Source: Catonia carolina (taxonomy: Eukaryota > Arthropoda > Insecta > Hemiptera > Achilidae). From it: a stretch of 64,000 bases of DNA. The stretch lies in assembly GCA_035578175.1 (NCBI GenBank), contig JAQMRL010000003.1:99679969-99743968 (forward strand), read 5' to 3'. Positions 33,306 to 44,175 of this stretch are shown piece after piece. Positions within the stretch are counted from its first letter, which is position 1. Each line of letters begins with the position of its first letter. Below the pieces are notes generated by a model that was not told where the DNA came from, did not search any database, and worked only from the letters and a program-made list of their open reading frames with translations. The position numbers and the translations under genes are program-made.

Positions 33306-34483
33306 TGAAAAGAATAAATATTTGGTATTTCCATTGCTATTTTTTGCCAAAGTTGTTTCAGCTTATGTAGTATTTAATTGATCATTACTCGTAACAACAC
33401 GTATCGAAGAAATTCAAAATTGATTTCTCGTACGCACTGAAAAAAGCTACAGAATCAAAGAAAAACACCATTTTTCGGGAATTCGTCATCGGTACTGTGT
33501 TATTGGGTTATTTTAGATTTTAAAGGTTATTTTTTAATTGTGAAAAATATGGATATTGAAGCATTACTACTGCATCGGCAATTATGTTTTGAGATTGTCT
33601 TGGATTGAATTATCTGCATACTTGGATTGACTTAAAAATTAGGATTTGTTGTCAATTTACAAATACAGTAAATGGTAATTTAAATAAGTTAATTAATTGA
33701 ACTGTATTTGTTATTATTAATTACTATTATTATTGTAATTATATATTGGTTTATATGTAATTATCGGATGTTCCTACTGCTCTATTATTTAGTGTTAAGT
33801 TAATTAACTGAGCGATAATTATAATTATTAATTTAATGAGTTCTGACATGTAGATTGTAATAAACTAATACGTGCGTGATTATGTTTTTCCTTTAAAAGT
33901 TGCCATACAATTTGTATAATCCTGTTGAATGTAAAATCGATTGTACTATACTTTATTATTATTCATGTTTAAGAAAATGCTTTCGAATGAAAATGTATGA
34001 AGAAAATGCTTTCATATTTCCTTCTGTTTCTCCTAGCTGTCCGCTTTTACTCTCAAATTCTCTGTATTAATTAGTACCTTAATCCAGTTGCTTCTTCTCC
34101 TCACTGTGATATTCAAATTTGTGTTCTTTGATGTTGTATCTGAATTTTTCCTAAAATGTTCATGTGAATTTCTGTGATAAGTCGTTGTTTGAGACTGTTT
34201 TTTTTCTGTTGTTATCCATTTTGGCTTATTTTTCTGGTATTTGTGATGTCAAAGATTTGTTTTGCGATTCTGATCTTGTCCATGATTGATTTTGTGTGTT
34301 AGTAGATTTTTGATGGTGGTCGTTTAGTTCATGTTCCATCTTTGTTGATTGGTCCAAATATTTTCCTAAGGATTTTTCTTGCTTGTTTCTCAAGTTCTAT
34401 TAGTTCTATTATGCCAGTATGCTTTATATAGCTATTAAGTCAGTTTTTCCCATGTAGGGCCAAATTTAGACCATGTGAGATAA
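33306..34483. other. Unassigned DNA next to LINE 3' sequence
   Basis: The part from about 34350 to 34483 is probably the 3' untranslated end of the LINE at 34484-34900 (minus strand). The remainder shows nothing. Confidence 0.4.
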
Positions 34484-34900
34484 CTAGAAATTTGTGGAAG
34501 CTCTTTTTGCAGCCCACATTCTCAGCATTCGCTCACTGTAGGCTTTTCTCCTTTCTTCTGTCCACCTGGTGTTCTATTTTTGCTCTTCATGGAAGCCCTT
34601 AAAATCCGTAATTAGTTGTCTGAATTTGGTTCGGCTTATTCCGGTTTTCTCAATATCCTTTTTGACTTCTTTAAATTTATCCGACACCTTAGTTCTATTA
34701 TTTAGTGTTTTAAAAGATTTATTTATCAACCATTTGTCATCCATTCTATTCAGGTGTCCGTAAAATTTTAGTCTTATTTTTTTAATAGTTTCCATTAATT
34801 GTTCATTTTCCTGGTACAGTTCTTCTCGACCTCGTAATCTATGTTGTCAGTCTACTATCTTCGGATCCATAATCTTATGGAGGATCTTTCTCTACTTCTC
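34484..34900 (-). pseudogene. Non-LTR retrotransposon, C-terminal ORF remnant
   Basis: The minus strand reads RILHKIMDPKIVD, stop, QHRLRGREELYQEN, then METIKKIRLKFYGHLNRMDD, SFKTLNNRTK, FKEVKKDIEKTGISRTKFRQ, ITDFKGFHEEQK, stop, NTRWTEERRKAYSERMLRMW and an end stop at 34484-34486. This matches the extreme C-terminus of LINE reverse transcriptases common in insect genomes (the GHL-RM and WTEERK-AYSERM-- blocks). Only two stops interrupt about 130 codons. The polymerase core is absent. Confidence 0.85.
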
Positions 34901-36289
34901 TTAGGCCAGGCTTCCCGGTCATTTTAAGACACTCACTCGCGTACAGACACACTCTTCTGGATAAATCTGAATAATACTGTAAACAAATTAGGATTGAATA
35001 GAAGATGTTACAAAAAGGCCAATTATCTAAATAGGTACTTGACTCGACTGTTTCATAATACCTGTATAACAATAGCTACCTTTACTATAAAAGACCATTT
35101 ATATTACAGATAATATTTCTAACTATTTCTCGGAAAACCATATTTATTAGCCTTTTACGTTAACATTTTCAAACCTCGGTCTTTCTCGAACACTCTTTCC
35201 TTTTCGATATTGTCACAGTATTTTACGGATGTACAAAACATGAACTCAAGTGCGAGTCCTGACTAAGTTTTACGTTATCTGATATCAGTGTTGTTAATTC
35301 TAGGGAACAAACAACATAAAGGAGATACGTTTAAAGAAAATTATTTTGTATAAAAAACTTAGATTGAATTTCTCTATGAAATAATAAAATACCACACCTA
35401 TCAGAACTACCACAATCCGTAGATACATGTATAGTTAGATATTATATTATAGTGTGTATATATATTGAATGTTTTAAACATCATCTTATGCTGTAAAATT
35501 ATCAAGAATAAATATAACTTTATGTAAAATAGCTTTAAGGCTTCGAGGTCGTATTGGAAATAAATCAATCTCTAATGTACCGCTTTGACAGTCATAATTC
35601 CTACTATTTTATGTATTATATTATTTGAAATAACGAACGAACTCGTAGTGATGTTTATTGATCAAATTCCAAGGTGTTTTTGGTTCAGATGTTTTACGAA
35701 GTATTGTAATAATAATATTCTCTAGGGTTTATAGATTAAAGTAAGTCAGCGTAGGAGGGTTGAAACCGGGGGTGGGATTTTAAAAGAATCAAAGGAAGTC
35801 ATTCATCATCTAGGTGGTATATGAGCATGATATGATATAAAATAATATTGGTGTGTCATGTTTTCTAGATATCATCTTCTTCACCTTCTATTCCTCCACT
35901 TTCTTCTTCTTCATTATATATAACGTTAATAATAACGTCTATTTCGAATACGACCGACCGCAGTGTCAATGTCATTGCTTTTATGTCGTCTATATGCCTG
36001 TTTGGCCATTCGTCTATCTGTATGCTCTTTTGTTTGATCCTATCACACGGTCTGATTGTCTGCATTGAAATTGATTGTTCCGCAGTCAGATGCTTCTTTA
36101 GTTCTCGCTGCGGGTGGCTTTCAAATAGTTGTCCTAGTCGTGCTTTTTTATTCTGTAGTTATTCATTATACTATTTAATTGAATTTAATACACTACTTGT
36201 TTTGTTCGGTATTTGATTGCGTTCTAGTTTTCTGCATAGATTTTTTATTAACCCTTTTTTAAATATAACAGGGGAAATTTATTATACTC
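34901..36289. other. Unassigned DNA
   Basis: Frames at 34875-35072 (-), 35853-36068 (+), 35865-36065 (-) and 35983-36216 (+) lie in a patch somewhat richer in G+C (35860-36140). I find no domain; a decayed transposon is more likely than an exon. Confidence 0.4.
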
Positions 36290-36297
36290 TCTAATGT

Positions 36298-36559
36298 GGC
36301 CTTCGGGCCAGCCCAGTCAGTCAGCTGGTAGAAAGTCGCTATTATTTGTTAAGTAACATCGGTTGGGGAAGCGACTTTGTATGGTGACCAGTTGACAGCC
36401 ATCCATGAACAAACTTTGCTGGGGGTCCCTGTTCAAACTCATGTCTAATCCACGTCAAAAAAATACAGCAAAAAGCAGCGATCAAATTGGGTAGTTGCCA
36501 ACAATGTACAGTTCCCGATAACAAATAAAAGCTAAAAAAAAAAAAAAAAAAAAAAAAAT
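36298..36559 (+). mobile_element. tRNA-like SINE (S3) with poly(A) tail
   Basis: The head carries CAGTCAGTCAGCTGGTAGAA (A-box-like); the body has GGTGACCAGTTGACAGCC and TGTTCAAACTC (B-box-like); it ends in an uninterrupted A run of about 24. The perfect 8-bp duplication TCTAATGT at 36290-36297 and 36560-36567 brackets it, so it arrived by retroposition. A diverged copy lies at 37421-37650. Confidence 0.85.
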
Positions 36560-36579
36560 TCTAATGTTTTGATTTTATT

Positions 36580-37100
36580 AAAAATCCGGTGTGAAACATT
36601 CACACAACTTTCTCTTGTCAATGCAAATAATTAAAAATATAACCTAACATTAGTAATAAAACATTAGAAATAAACAAAAACCTAACCTCAAAAAACATAA
36701 CCTTATTATAATCATGAGTGAATGATGCAAAATGAAAATCAACCCCAGTTTGGCTTAAAAATACGGAAAATCACTCTTTCACGCTTAACTAGGCTCTGTA
36801 AAAAAATCTAAAAAAAAAATGTAGATCTAATTTCCTATAAATTTGTTTGTATACTCTTTTGTCGTAAAATGAATACTAAGGCTAAAATCTTCAAAAGTCG
36901 ATTTATTTTTACAGATTTTCATGAAAAAAAAAACAACAGAAAATCACTAATTACCGCTAAACTAAGCGTTATACAAAAAAAACAAATGTTTGAACTAAAA
37001 GTTGTAGGATTTTAAATTCTCTACAACTTTTAATATATACATTTTTGCAGTAAAATGCAAATTAAAGCCGAAATCTTAAAAAAACTCATTTTGAAACAAC
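36580..37100 (-). mobile_element. MITE-C, distal portion
   Basis: Begins with the distal end GGTGTGAAACATTCACACAA and continues to the ATTAAAGCCGAAATCTTAAA block, then is cut off; no proximal arm. The S3 SINE inserted just outside its distal end. Confidence 0.8.
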
Positions 37101-37420
37101 GAGCCAATTTTTGTTTGATCTTGTTTTTCAAAAGATGCATCAGTAGCTTGGTTACCAACGAATACTCGCTCTAATATTTGGTTAATTAGTCTAAAATCTT
37201 GGTTATTACTTGGTATTTAATTTGATCGCTGTTATTTTGCTAGTTTATTTTCTGTGGCGTAAACAAATGGAAACTTGTTATTTGTATGGTTGTCAAGTGT
37301 ACTATACTAAATTGCTCGCCCAATTGCTGTAACTTAACCAGTACTTTCAGAGGTACTATTCACCTACTGACTGGTTGCTGACTGGCCCAGACGTCTTGTT
37401 TATTCTTAAACATATTTATG
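37101..37420. other. Spacer with a possible S2 SINE tail
   Basis: GATGCATCAGTAGCTTGGTT at 37132-37151 resembles the S2 3' region read on the minus strand (CGCATCAACAGCTTGGTC at 43022). Nothing else is recognised. Confidence 0.35.
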
Positions 37421-37650
37421 GCCCCCGGTCCAGCCCACTCTGTCATTTGGTAGAACACTACTTTAAAGAGTTAATTTACACCGGTCAGGCGAGTAACTTA
37501 GTAATATCACCAGCTGGTACCCAAAAATATTTCTCTGTATAATCTCTGTTTAAATTTCTACCTCGAACACCAGGTAAAAACTGAGCTTGGGCATCAGGTA
37601 AGGATAGCTTGAATAGAATATTAAAAATTGCTGAACAGATAACTGTATTT
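37421..37650 (+). mobile_element. S3 SINE, diverged copy
   Basis: GGCCCCCGGTCCAGCCCACT, TTGGTAGAACAC and TATCACCAGCTGGTACCC follow the order of the S3 copy at 36298. No poly(A) run or target duplication remains. Confidence 0.6.
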
Positions 37651-37688
37651 TATAAGTTGCTTAAAACTGCTTTTATTTCCCCCCAATT

Positions 37689-38450
37689 TTTTTTTATCCG
37701 AGGCGGCGAGAAAAACTCATGTTCACTCTCTCACGATGGGGGAAGTAGTGTTGGACTCAATTGAGACGTCCTCGTCCAGCCCCAAGGAGGCCGCAACCGC
37801 GTACCAACCAGAAACCCGCCGCTTGGCCACTTGATCCGACATCAGCACAGAACCCTCCACTTCCCTCGGAACTGTTTATATAATACTTACTACTAGGGAA
37901 ATGGCGGGTTAAAACATTTCCATACTGTCAGCGGGGCATGGAAGTGAACCGTAGCCTAATTCCCCCTCTCGCTGTCACTGACCAAGACTCACTCTGTCCC
38001 TTACATTCATCTCTTTCATCACCAGCTCAAGAAATTAGTGTGGCTACCTTCTGAGATCGGGACAGGATTGATTTACTGTAGGAGAGGGCGATCCCGCTGA
38101 TCTCCAGATGTCTCCTTCCTCCGCAGTCTCCCGATCTCCCTCTCCGCAAACTGAGCAACCAACTTCCAGCTCTCCTCATCCCCCAGCATCGCTGCAACTA
38201 CTTTCTCTGGGATCCACTGTGCAACGTCTATCTTCTCAGATGTCTCCATTCTGTCGAGGCCAAAATAGGGACATCTTTCAAAAATATGCGCAATGGGCTC
38301 CTCCTCTTTACTGTTGCACAGTCGTCATTTCGGCATTTCACCAAGATTGAACCTCTTCAAATATGTCCCAAAGCAACCATGCCCTGTAAGCAACTGCGTC
38401 AGTTCGTGGGTGGTATCACCAATGTTCTTTAAATTATAACTCCCCCCCCC
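37689..38450 (-). mobile_element. R1-like LINE, 5'-truncated insertion with poly(A)
   Basis: On the minus strand it contains the end of an ORF (38073-38440), a GC-richer 3' UTR of nearly 380 bp, and an A-run (T-run 37689-37695 on +). The flank CCCCCCAATT occurs on both sides (37679-37688 and 38451-38460), a target duplication whose right copy merges with an expanded C-run. 5' truncation plus poly(A) is the classic signature of incomplete target-primed reverse transcription. Confidence 0.85.
38073..38440 (-). pseudogene. R1/Jockey-type LINE ORF2 C-terminus
   Basis: The minus strand encodes THELTQLLTGHGCFGTYLKR, then RFNLGEMPK with a TGA where the family has Cys, then RLCNSKEEEPIAHIFERCPY, the Cys/His cluster (C-x2-C...H...C) that closes R1-type proteins. 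QWIPEKVVAAMLGDEESWKL and RLRRKE follow, with a stop at 38073-38075. One stop in about 120 codons implies a recent insertion. The reverse transcriptase and endonuclease domains are lost to the 5' truncation. Proline/serine-rich plus-strand frame 38108-38350 is its antisense shadow. Confidence 0.9.
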
Positions 38451-38460
38451 CCCCCCAATT

Positions 38461-39126
38461 AAACTTATGTAAGATCCCTTACACAGATTCTAGTGAAATA
38501 CTTAAAATTAAATGACTTTAATTAACAAATTCTGTTTTTATTTATTATTTGGTAAAGTGTGAATAAATTTTAAGAAATTGAAATTATTTTAACTGATTTT
38601 AAATCGCCCATTTCATCATCTCGTTTATTTTTAATACCTTGTGCGTGTTTGCCAGTTAAGTTACTCATTACGTATTTGCTTTCTCTTCTGCATTTAAGAT
38701 ACATTAATAGTTATATTATGTATAATATTTTCATATTTCTTTCATTTGCATAAAACATTAACACCAATGTCATTCAATAAACGTTGTCATTTAAGACGTT
38801 AAATTCAAGGGCAAACGAGTAAATGTACTGTGAAGTTATGAAATTTTGTAATAACTTAAAATAGTGTTCCAAATTCCATATTACTTATACTTTTCATATT
38901 ATCAAATACCATACTATAGTTTTTGTCGCTCACATATTAAGTCGTTTACTTCTTTTTACCAGAAATGCTTTCCCGTTTTCATACCCGCATATATGACTGT
39001 GTTTTATTTATTGTTTAATAACATCACCTGTGTACGTTCTGTAAATTCATAAGATTCGTTGATGTAATTTGTACTAGTGGTTTAGTATAAGTTATAATAA
39101 AATTTTATTCTATTTTCAGGTTAGAT
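38461..39126. other. Unassigned AT-rich DNA
   Basis: Nothing recognised; the 62-codon frame at 38864-39052 has no domain. Confidence 0.5.
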
Positions 39127-39374
39127 TAAAAAAAATATGGTGTGAAACACTCGCACGACTTTCTCTTGCCAATGCAAGTAATGAACAATATAACGTAACA
39201 TTGATAGTAAAACAATAGAAATAATCCAAAAACTAACCTCAAGAAACATAACCTTATTTTAATCATGAGTTAAAGACGCACAATGAAAATCAAACTCAGT
39301 TTGGCTTAAAATACGGAAAATCACTTTCACGCTAAACTAGGCTCTGTAGAGAAAAATTCTGTAAAGAAAAGTTC

Positions 39375-39768
39375 TGCCCATAACAGACAGGTGGAGTGTC
39401 AAATTATTTACACTCAATCTGTTCGTTGCAGGGCTAAAATAAATAGTTCTGTTTCTTATCACATGGTCAGTCAATTAAATGACTGAATCATTTAAGAACA
39501 GAAGAGGTAGAGGTGTAAAAGACACTAATCAGAGTTATCTTCTCTGAAAGTAATGAATTTCATTGTACAGCCAGACCCTGTGGTGAATGAAGTGAAGTTG
39601 TCATTTACAGAGTGGAAAATATGTGCTTTTCAGAGGGCCCGGCATGCTGATAAGCGTACTTTTCCACTCAGTGAGGAAGGCATGGTAAACCACCTCACTC
39701 CTTGTTTTACTTAGTAAAACCTCTAGAGGTTCAAACCAGCCATTCGGCTGTTGACCTAAACAACAACA
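39375..39768 (+). mobile_element. SINE-1 copy e, inside MITE-C
   Basis: Younger subfamily, full length, with a perfect 11-bp duplication AAAGAAAAGTT at 39363-39373 and 39769-39779. A one-base loss near 39682 (GGCATGG for GGCAATGG) shifts the recurring frame, which starts at 39552. Confidence 0.94.
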
Positions 39769-40317
39769 AAAGAAAAGTTGTAGATCTTGTAATTCCCTAT
39801 AAATTTGATTATGCACTTTTGTCGTAAAATGCATACTTAGGCCGAAATCTAAAAAAAAAATCAATTTTTTTACACGTTTTCGTGAGTAAAACAACAACAA
39901 AAATCGCCAATTACCGCTAAACTAAGCGTTATACAAAAAAAATGTTAGAAATAAAAGTTGTAGGATTTTTAATTCTTTACAACTTTTATTATATACATTT
40001 CTGCGCTAAAATGTAGTATATTAGTCGGAATCTTAAAAATACAATTTTTTTACGAGAAAACAACGTCCCCAAGAATTTCAACAGACATGATGTCTACCCT
40101 ATCTTGTAGAGCATAACAAATGTAGTAAATGAGGCGATTTTTAAAAAAAATCGTAGGAGTAGTTTTTGAGAAAGTCGCAAAAAAGTGATAAATGATACGA
40201 AACTACTACTACTTCCGGTTGACCGATTTTGATGAAAATGTTCGTGTCGGGTAGTGGTATCTAACTGAAGTTTCAAGTTTCAAGTTCGTACGACGTTCCG
40301 TACTTGAGATATTCTGT

Positions 40318-40372
40318 ACACACACACACACACGCGCGCGCGCGCGCGCGCGCGCACGCACATACGCGCAAA
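40318..40372. repeat. (CA)n/(CG)n microsatellite within MITE-C
   Basis: CA run turning into an alternating CG run, then CACGCACATACGCG. Alternating purine-pyrimidine CG is a good Z-DNA candidate. The Cys/Arg-rich frame on the minus strand (40273-40491) is repeat-driven. Confidence 0.95.
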
Positions 40373-41540
40373 CCATGTGATCCATTAACCTTTACCTCTG
40401 AAGTCCTCTCAAGAACCGTTGCGTGGATCTGATTTTTATCTTCTCCTACGTACCCAGGATGACTACCGTACCGCAATAATATAACAGCCAAAGTCTTTTA
40501 AACTTCAACTGGGTTTTGGCAAAAAGTATGATATCGGTAATTTGAAGTCTAAAATAAAATTGTTTAACAAGTTTAGGGATCAATTGGGCCTACTGTAGTC
40601 ATACGAATAGTGATGAGAAATACAGAGTGCTGTAAAATCTTATGCTAGTAAAGATAGAGGGTAAGCGTGATCGACGTAGAACAAACATGTTGTTAAAGAA
40701 TCCTCGGAACTTGTAAGGTGTAAATTTAGTTACCTTTGTTGACGGGCAGTCAACAAAATTCAAGTAGCCTTGATGGTAGCCAAAGTTTTCAGTAGATAAA
40801 ATACCTGAAAAAGTTTTGAGTATGTTGTATGTATTGAGTATTAATCTTCCAAATATGTAACGGTTTCATAAGGGTGTGGGGTTTCAAAAGGTTACTGTAG
40901 AAATAAATGTCCGGTTAATTAGGTCTCACTGAATAGACTGAATGTAGGCTATATTCTTTTCAAGTGTTCTGGTTATCATTTTTTTGGTGGAATCTTGCAG
41001 AAAAGATTTTGTATCGTGATGAAAATAAAATCTTGTAATTTTTTAAGATACAACCCTTATATTCAGGTAATTATATTTCTGTGTTTGTGGGGTGACTGTC
41101 GAATAGTCGCAAAAATTCCAGGATATCCCTTGCAATCATTGCAGACATATTGATAAGGGTGGACAAATACAGTTAATAGAATTAGATTTATATTACATGT
41201 TCATCTTGGGCTTAATTTTTCCTTAACTCGTTTAGAATTTCAGCGAAATTATTAAAATGATGTAATTATTTTCAGATTCTGTGGAGGGGTGTTTTGTGAT
41301 TTTAGCGTGCTTTGTTTGTTTCGCGAAACAATAATTTGGATTTAGATACTCTTAGTAGCCTATACCCTAAAACTTACTCCTTTTAGTATTGCATCGTTTT
41401 AACCTTTACATAAAACATTTTTTGCTACATACACTGTCTATTTTTATATTTCCTCTCATCCTATGTGCATAAAAAATAGCTTCGGATCTGAATGAACGAT
41501 TGTGTGTAAGAAGAATATGGTGTGTACCTACTTTTTTGCA
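40373..41540. other. Unassigned DNA
   Basis: No gene or family match is found in this stretch. Confidence 0.5.
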
Positions 41541-41578
41541 TCCAGGAGACTCCAAAAGGGAGTATAGGACATGTCAAG
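41541..41578 (+). repeat. Short dispersed motif TCCAGGAGACTCC...GACATGTCAAG
   Basis: Matches 371-410 and, inverted, 46756-46788, while the flanks of the three differ. Possibly one end of an uncharacterised transposon. Confidence 0.55.
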
Positions 41579-41597
41579 ATAAAGCTGATAAACAAAA

Positions 41598-41832
41598 AAA
41601 ATCACAATGATGAATTCATCACTTACCTCCAAAAATTTGTTTCTGCTATTCTTTACTTCAGTAGGCTTGTCATGAACTCTTTTGTATCAAATAGCACACA
41701 AAATTAAAAAGTTAAACACAATGATAAATTCATCACTTACCAATAATTTGTTTCCGCTACTGCTTAACTCAGTAGGCTTCTCATGAACCCCTTTGTATCA
41801 AATAGTACACGATATTTGTTTAATTAGAAGTT
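41598..41832 (+). repeat. Tandem duplication, two units of about 115 bp
   Basis: The unit runs CACAATGATGAATTCATCAC...CAGTAGGCTTGTCATGAAC...TTTGTATCAAATAG...AGTTAAA. The second unit (from 41718) repeats it with scattered changes and small indels. Non-coding. Confidence 0.85.
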
Positions 41833-42019
41833 AAATACTTTTCAACCAAAAACTATTTAGAAAGGATTTCGTGCACACTGTAAAATGTTTCATTAAAGTA
41901 GGCATTCATTAAAGTTTCACTTAAAAAGTAGGCATAGACAAAATATGTTTTATAAACTCCTTGTAAAAATTGAATTCGTTAGCTATAAACTTAATCTTTT
42001 AAAATTGTGTGGTTCTTTT

Positions 42020-42416
42020 TTGTTGTTGTGTAGGTCATCAACCAAAATGCTAGTTTGAACCTCTAGGGGCTTTACTAAGTAAAACGAGGAGTGAGGTGTT
42101 TCATCGATGCCTTCCTCTTTGAGTGGAAAAGTATGCTTATCAGCATGCCAGGCCCTCTGAAAAGCATCTACTTTCCACCCTACAAATGATGCCTTCACTT
42201 CATTCACCACAGGGTCTGGCTGTAACATGAAATTCATTACTCTCAGAGGAGATAACTGTGACTAGTGTCTTTTCCCCTCTACCTCTTCTGTTCTTAAATG
42301 CTTCAGTCATATAATTGGCTGATCATGTCGTAAGATACAGAACTATTTTTTATAACCCTGAAACAAGCAGATCGAGTGCAAATAATTTAACACTCAACCT
42401 GCCTATTGTATGGGCA
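42020..42416 (-). mobile_element. SINE-1 copy f
   Basis: Older subfamily, nearly full length. The recurring frame is open here (minus, 42237 down to 41983) with several substitutions against copies b, g and l. Flanks TGGTTCTTTTT and TTGTTATTTTT may be a worn target duplication. Confidence 0.9.
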
Positions 42417-42988
42417 ATTGTTATTTTTATAAAACCATTATTCTAGAAGTGTTTTTTAACGTTCGGTTGCTTGTTTCGGATATTTGCAGATTGAACACGT
42501 ATACGTACAGTATTTATTTAAATAGGTCTTTGTACCAGACAAGTTTAGACGTAGAAACCGTTTACTAGAATTGTGAATAAACGGCATTTATTCTTTTATC
42601 TTGTAATTTGAATTTAAAATTATGTTATAAATTGTATTACAAATTATTCAGTTGTTATTGTAAAAGTTTGTATTTTGTAATGTTATTTCCATGTTTTATG
42701 TCTATTGTTGACATTATGTACTAAGAGATTCGTTATGTAAATTTTACTGTACTGGATTAAAATATGTAATATGTTAATGCTTCTATGTTTTCTATGTATT
42801 ATTTATTCACTTACATTTGCATTCTGTGGCTAGACAAACTATCTATCTAGTAAAAGATATCTACAGTAACTTAACATCCAGTCTATATTTAGATTAGGTT
42901 AGCCGTGGAAGACAGGACAGCTGCTGTTTCTAATATTAGGGATAGTATACTATATGTGAAGATATCTTGATTAGTTTTTGTATGTTTA
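42417..42988. other. Unassigned AT-rich DNA
   Basis: Nothing recognised. Confidence 0.5.
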
Positions 42989-43000
42989 TGAGCTTAATTT

Positions 43001-43178
43001 TGTTTTAGTTTTTTTTAAAGTCGCATCAACAGCTTGGTCATTAGCGACTACTGTGAGTTGCGGTACCGTAACGGTGGGTTGTAACGTTTTAAAATTTCCA
43101 GACCCTAGCCGGGTATCGAACTTGGGACCTTCCGTTTTGAAGGCTGGCGCGCTAGTCACTACTCCACGGAGGCGACCG
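43001..43178 (-). mobile_element. S2 SINE with intact target duplication
   Basis: Minus strand: GCCTCCGTGGAGTAGTGACT head, B box AAGTTCGATACCC, GGCTAGGGTCTGG, then ACCAAGCTGTTGATGCGACT and an A-rich tail. The perfect 12-bp repeat TGAGCTTAATTT lies at 42989-43000 and 43179-43190. The A box is less canonical than in 5263-5432. Confidence 0.92.
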
Positions 43179-43268
43179 TGAGCTTAATTTATTTATGGTA
43201 ACAGAAAATCGAAAAATTAAAAAAACCGATTTTTGATTTTTATTTTGACGCTGTCTAAAATATTTTCT

Positions 43269-43663
43269 GTTGTTGTTTAGGTCAACAGCCGAAAGGCTGG
43301 TTTGAACCTCTAGAGGTTTTACTAAGTAAAACGAGGAGTGAGGTGGTTTACCAATGCCTTCCTCACTGAGTGGAAAAGTACACTTATCGGCATGCCGGGC
43401 CCTCTGAAAAGCACATATTTTCCACTCTGTAAATGACACCTTCACTTCATTCACCACAGGGTCTGGCTGTACAATGAAATTCATTACTTTCAGAGGAGAT
43501 AACTCTGATTAGTGTCTTTTACACCTCTACCTCTTCTGTTCTTAAATGATTCAGTCATTTAATTGGCTGACCATGTGATAAGAAACAGAACTATTTATTT
43601 TAGCCCTGCAACGAACAGATTGAGTGTAAATAATTTGACACTCCACCTGTCTGTTATAGGCAA
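43269..43663 (-). mobile_element. SINE-1 copy g
   Basis: Younger subfamily, full length, with a perfect 12-bp duplication AAAATATTTTCT at 43257-43268 and 43664-43675. The recurring frame is open, starting at 43484 on the minus strand. One of the least damaged copies and a good reference. Confidence 0.96.
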
Positions 43664-44175
43664 AAAATATTTTCTAAAAAAATAAAATGAATGATATACA
43701 AAACTTATTATATTCTACAAGAGATCATTAAGAATTGTAATTTTTAAAATTATATTACACGTTAGTGTATTACTGGTAAGTGCAAATTTAAAAGTGTTTA
43801 CGTGGTTTTTGTACTGGTACAAGTTAATTTTTCTAAAATGTTTACACAAAATTCAGTTTTATGTATGCAAGAGTTTGCTATTATTTTATTTTGCTGAGTT
43901 TTCTATTATTTAAGCTATATAATAAATGATTTTATATAATATTTCAGGCAAAATGTCTTCGATATTTTGATATCCATATGAAACCTGTCATTCTATAAAC
44001 AAGAAAATTTGACTTACGTACAAGAAACCCTACTAAAACTGCTGTAAAAATTTGAGAGAGATACGTTTTTACTACGTAGTTTATGAGAAAGTGTTCAATA
44101 TGTTAATATGATGTAAGACACACTCCGTGTTACCTTCTATAGCCTATTACATAATATTATAATCAACGAATTTAT
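43664..44175. other. Unassigned AT-rich DNA
   Basis: Nothing recognised before the LINE remnant. Confidence 0.5.

Larger units (their letters stand above)
39127..40372 (-). mobile_element. MITE-C, long copy with a nested SINE-1
   Basis: Runs from the distal end (TGGTGTGAAACACTCGCACG) through all family blocks to the CA/CG tract, where it is cut off before the proximal terminus. SINE-1 copy e is inserted at 39375-39768. It is the most complete companion to 17668-18623. Confidence 0.82.

Noticed and set aside
34569..34763. 64-codon plus-strand frame
   Set aside because: Antisense of the LINE C-terminus at 34484-34900.
38108..38350. Ser/Pro-rich plus-strand frame
   Set aside because: Antisense of the R1-like LINE C-terminus, which is clearly the real coding strand.
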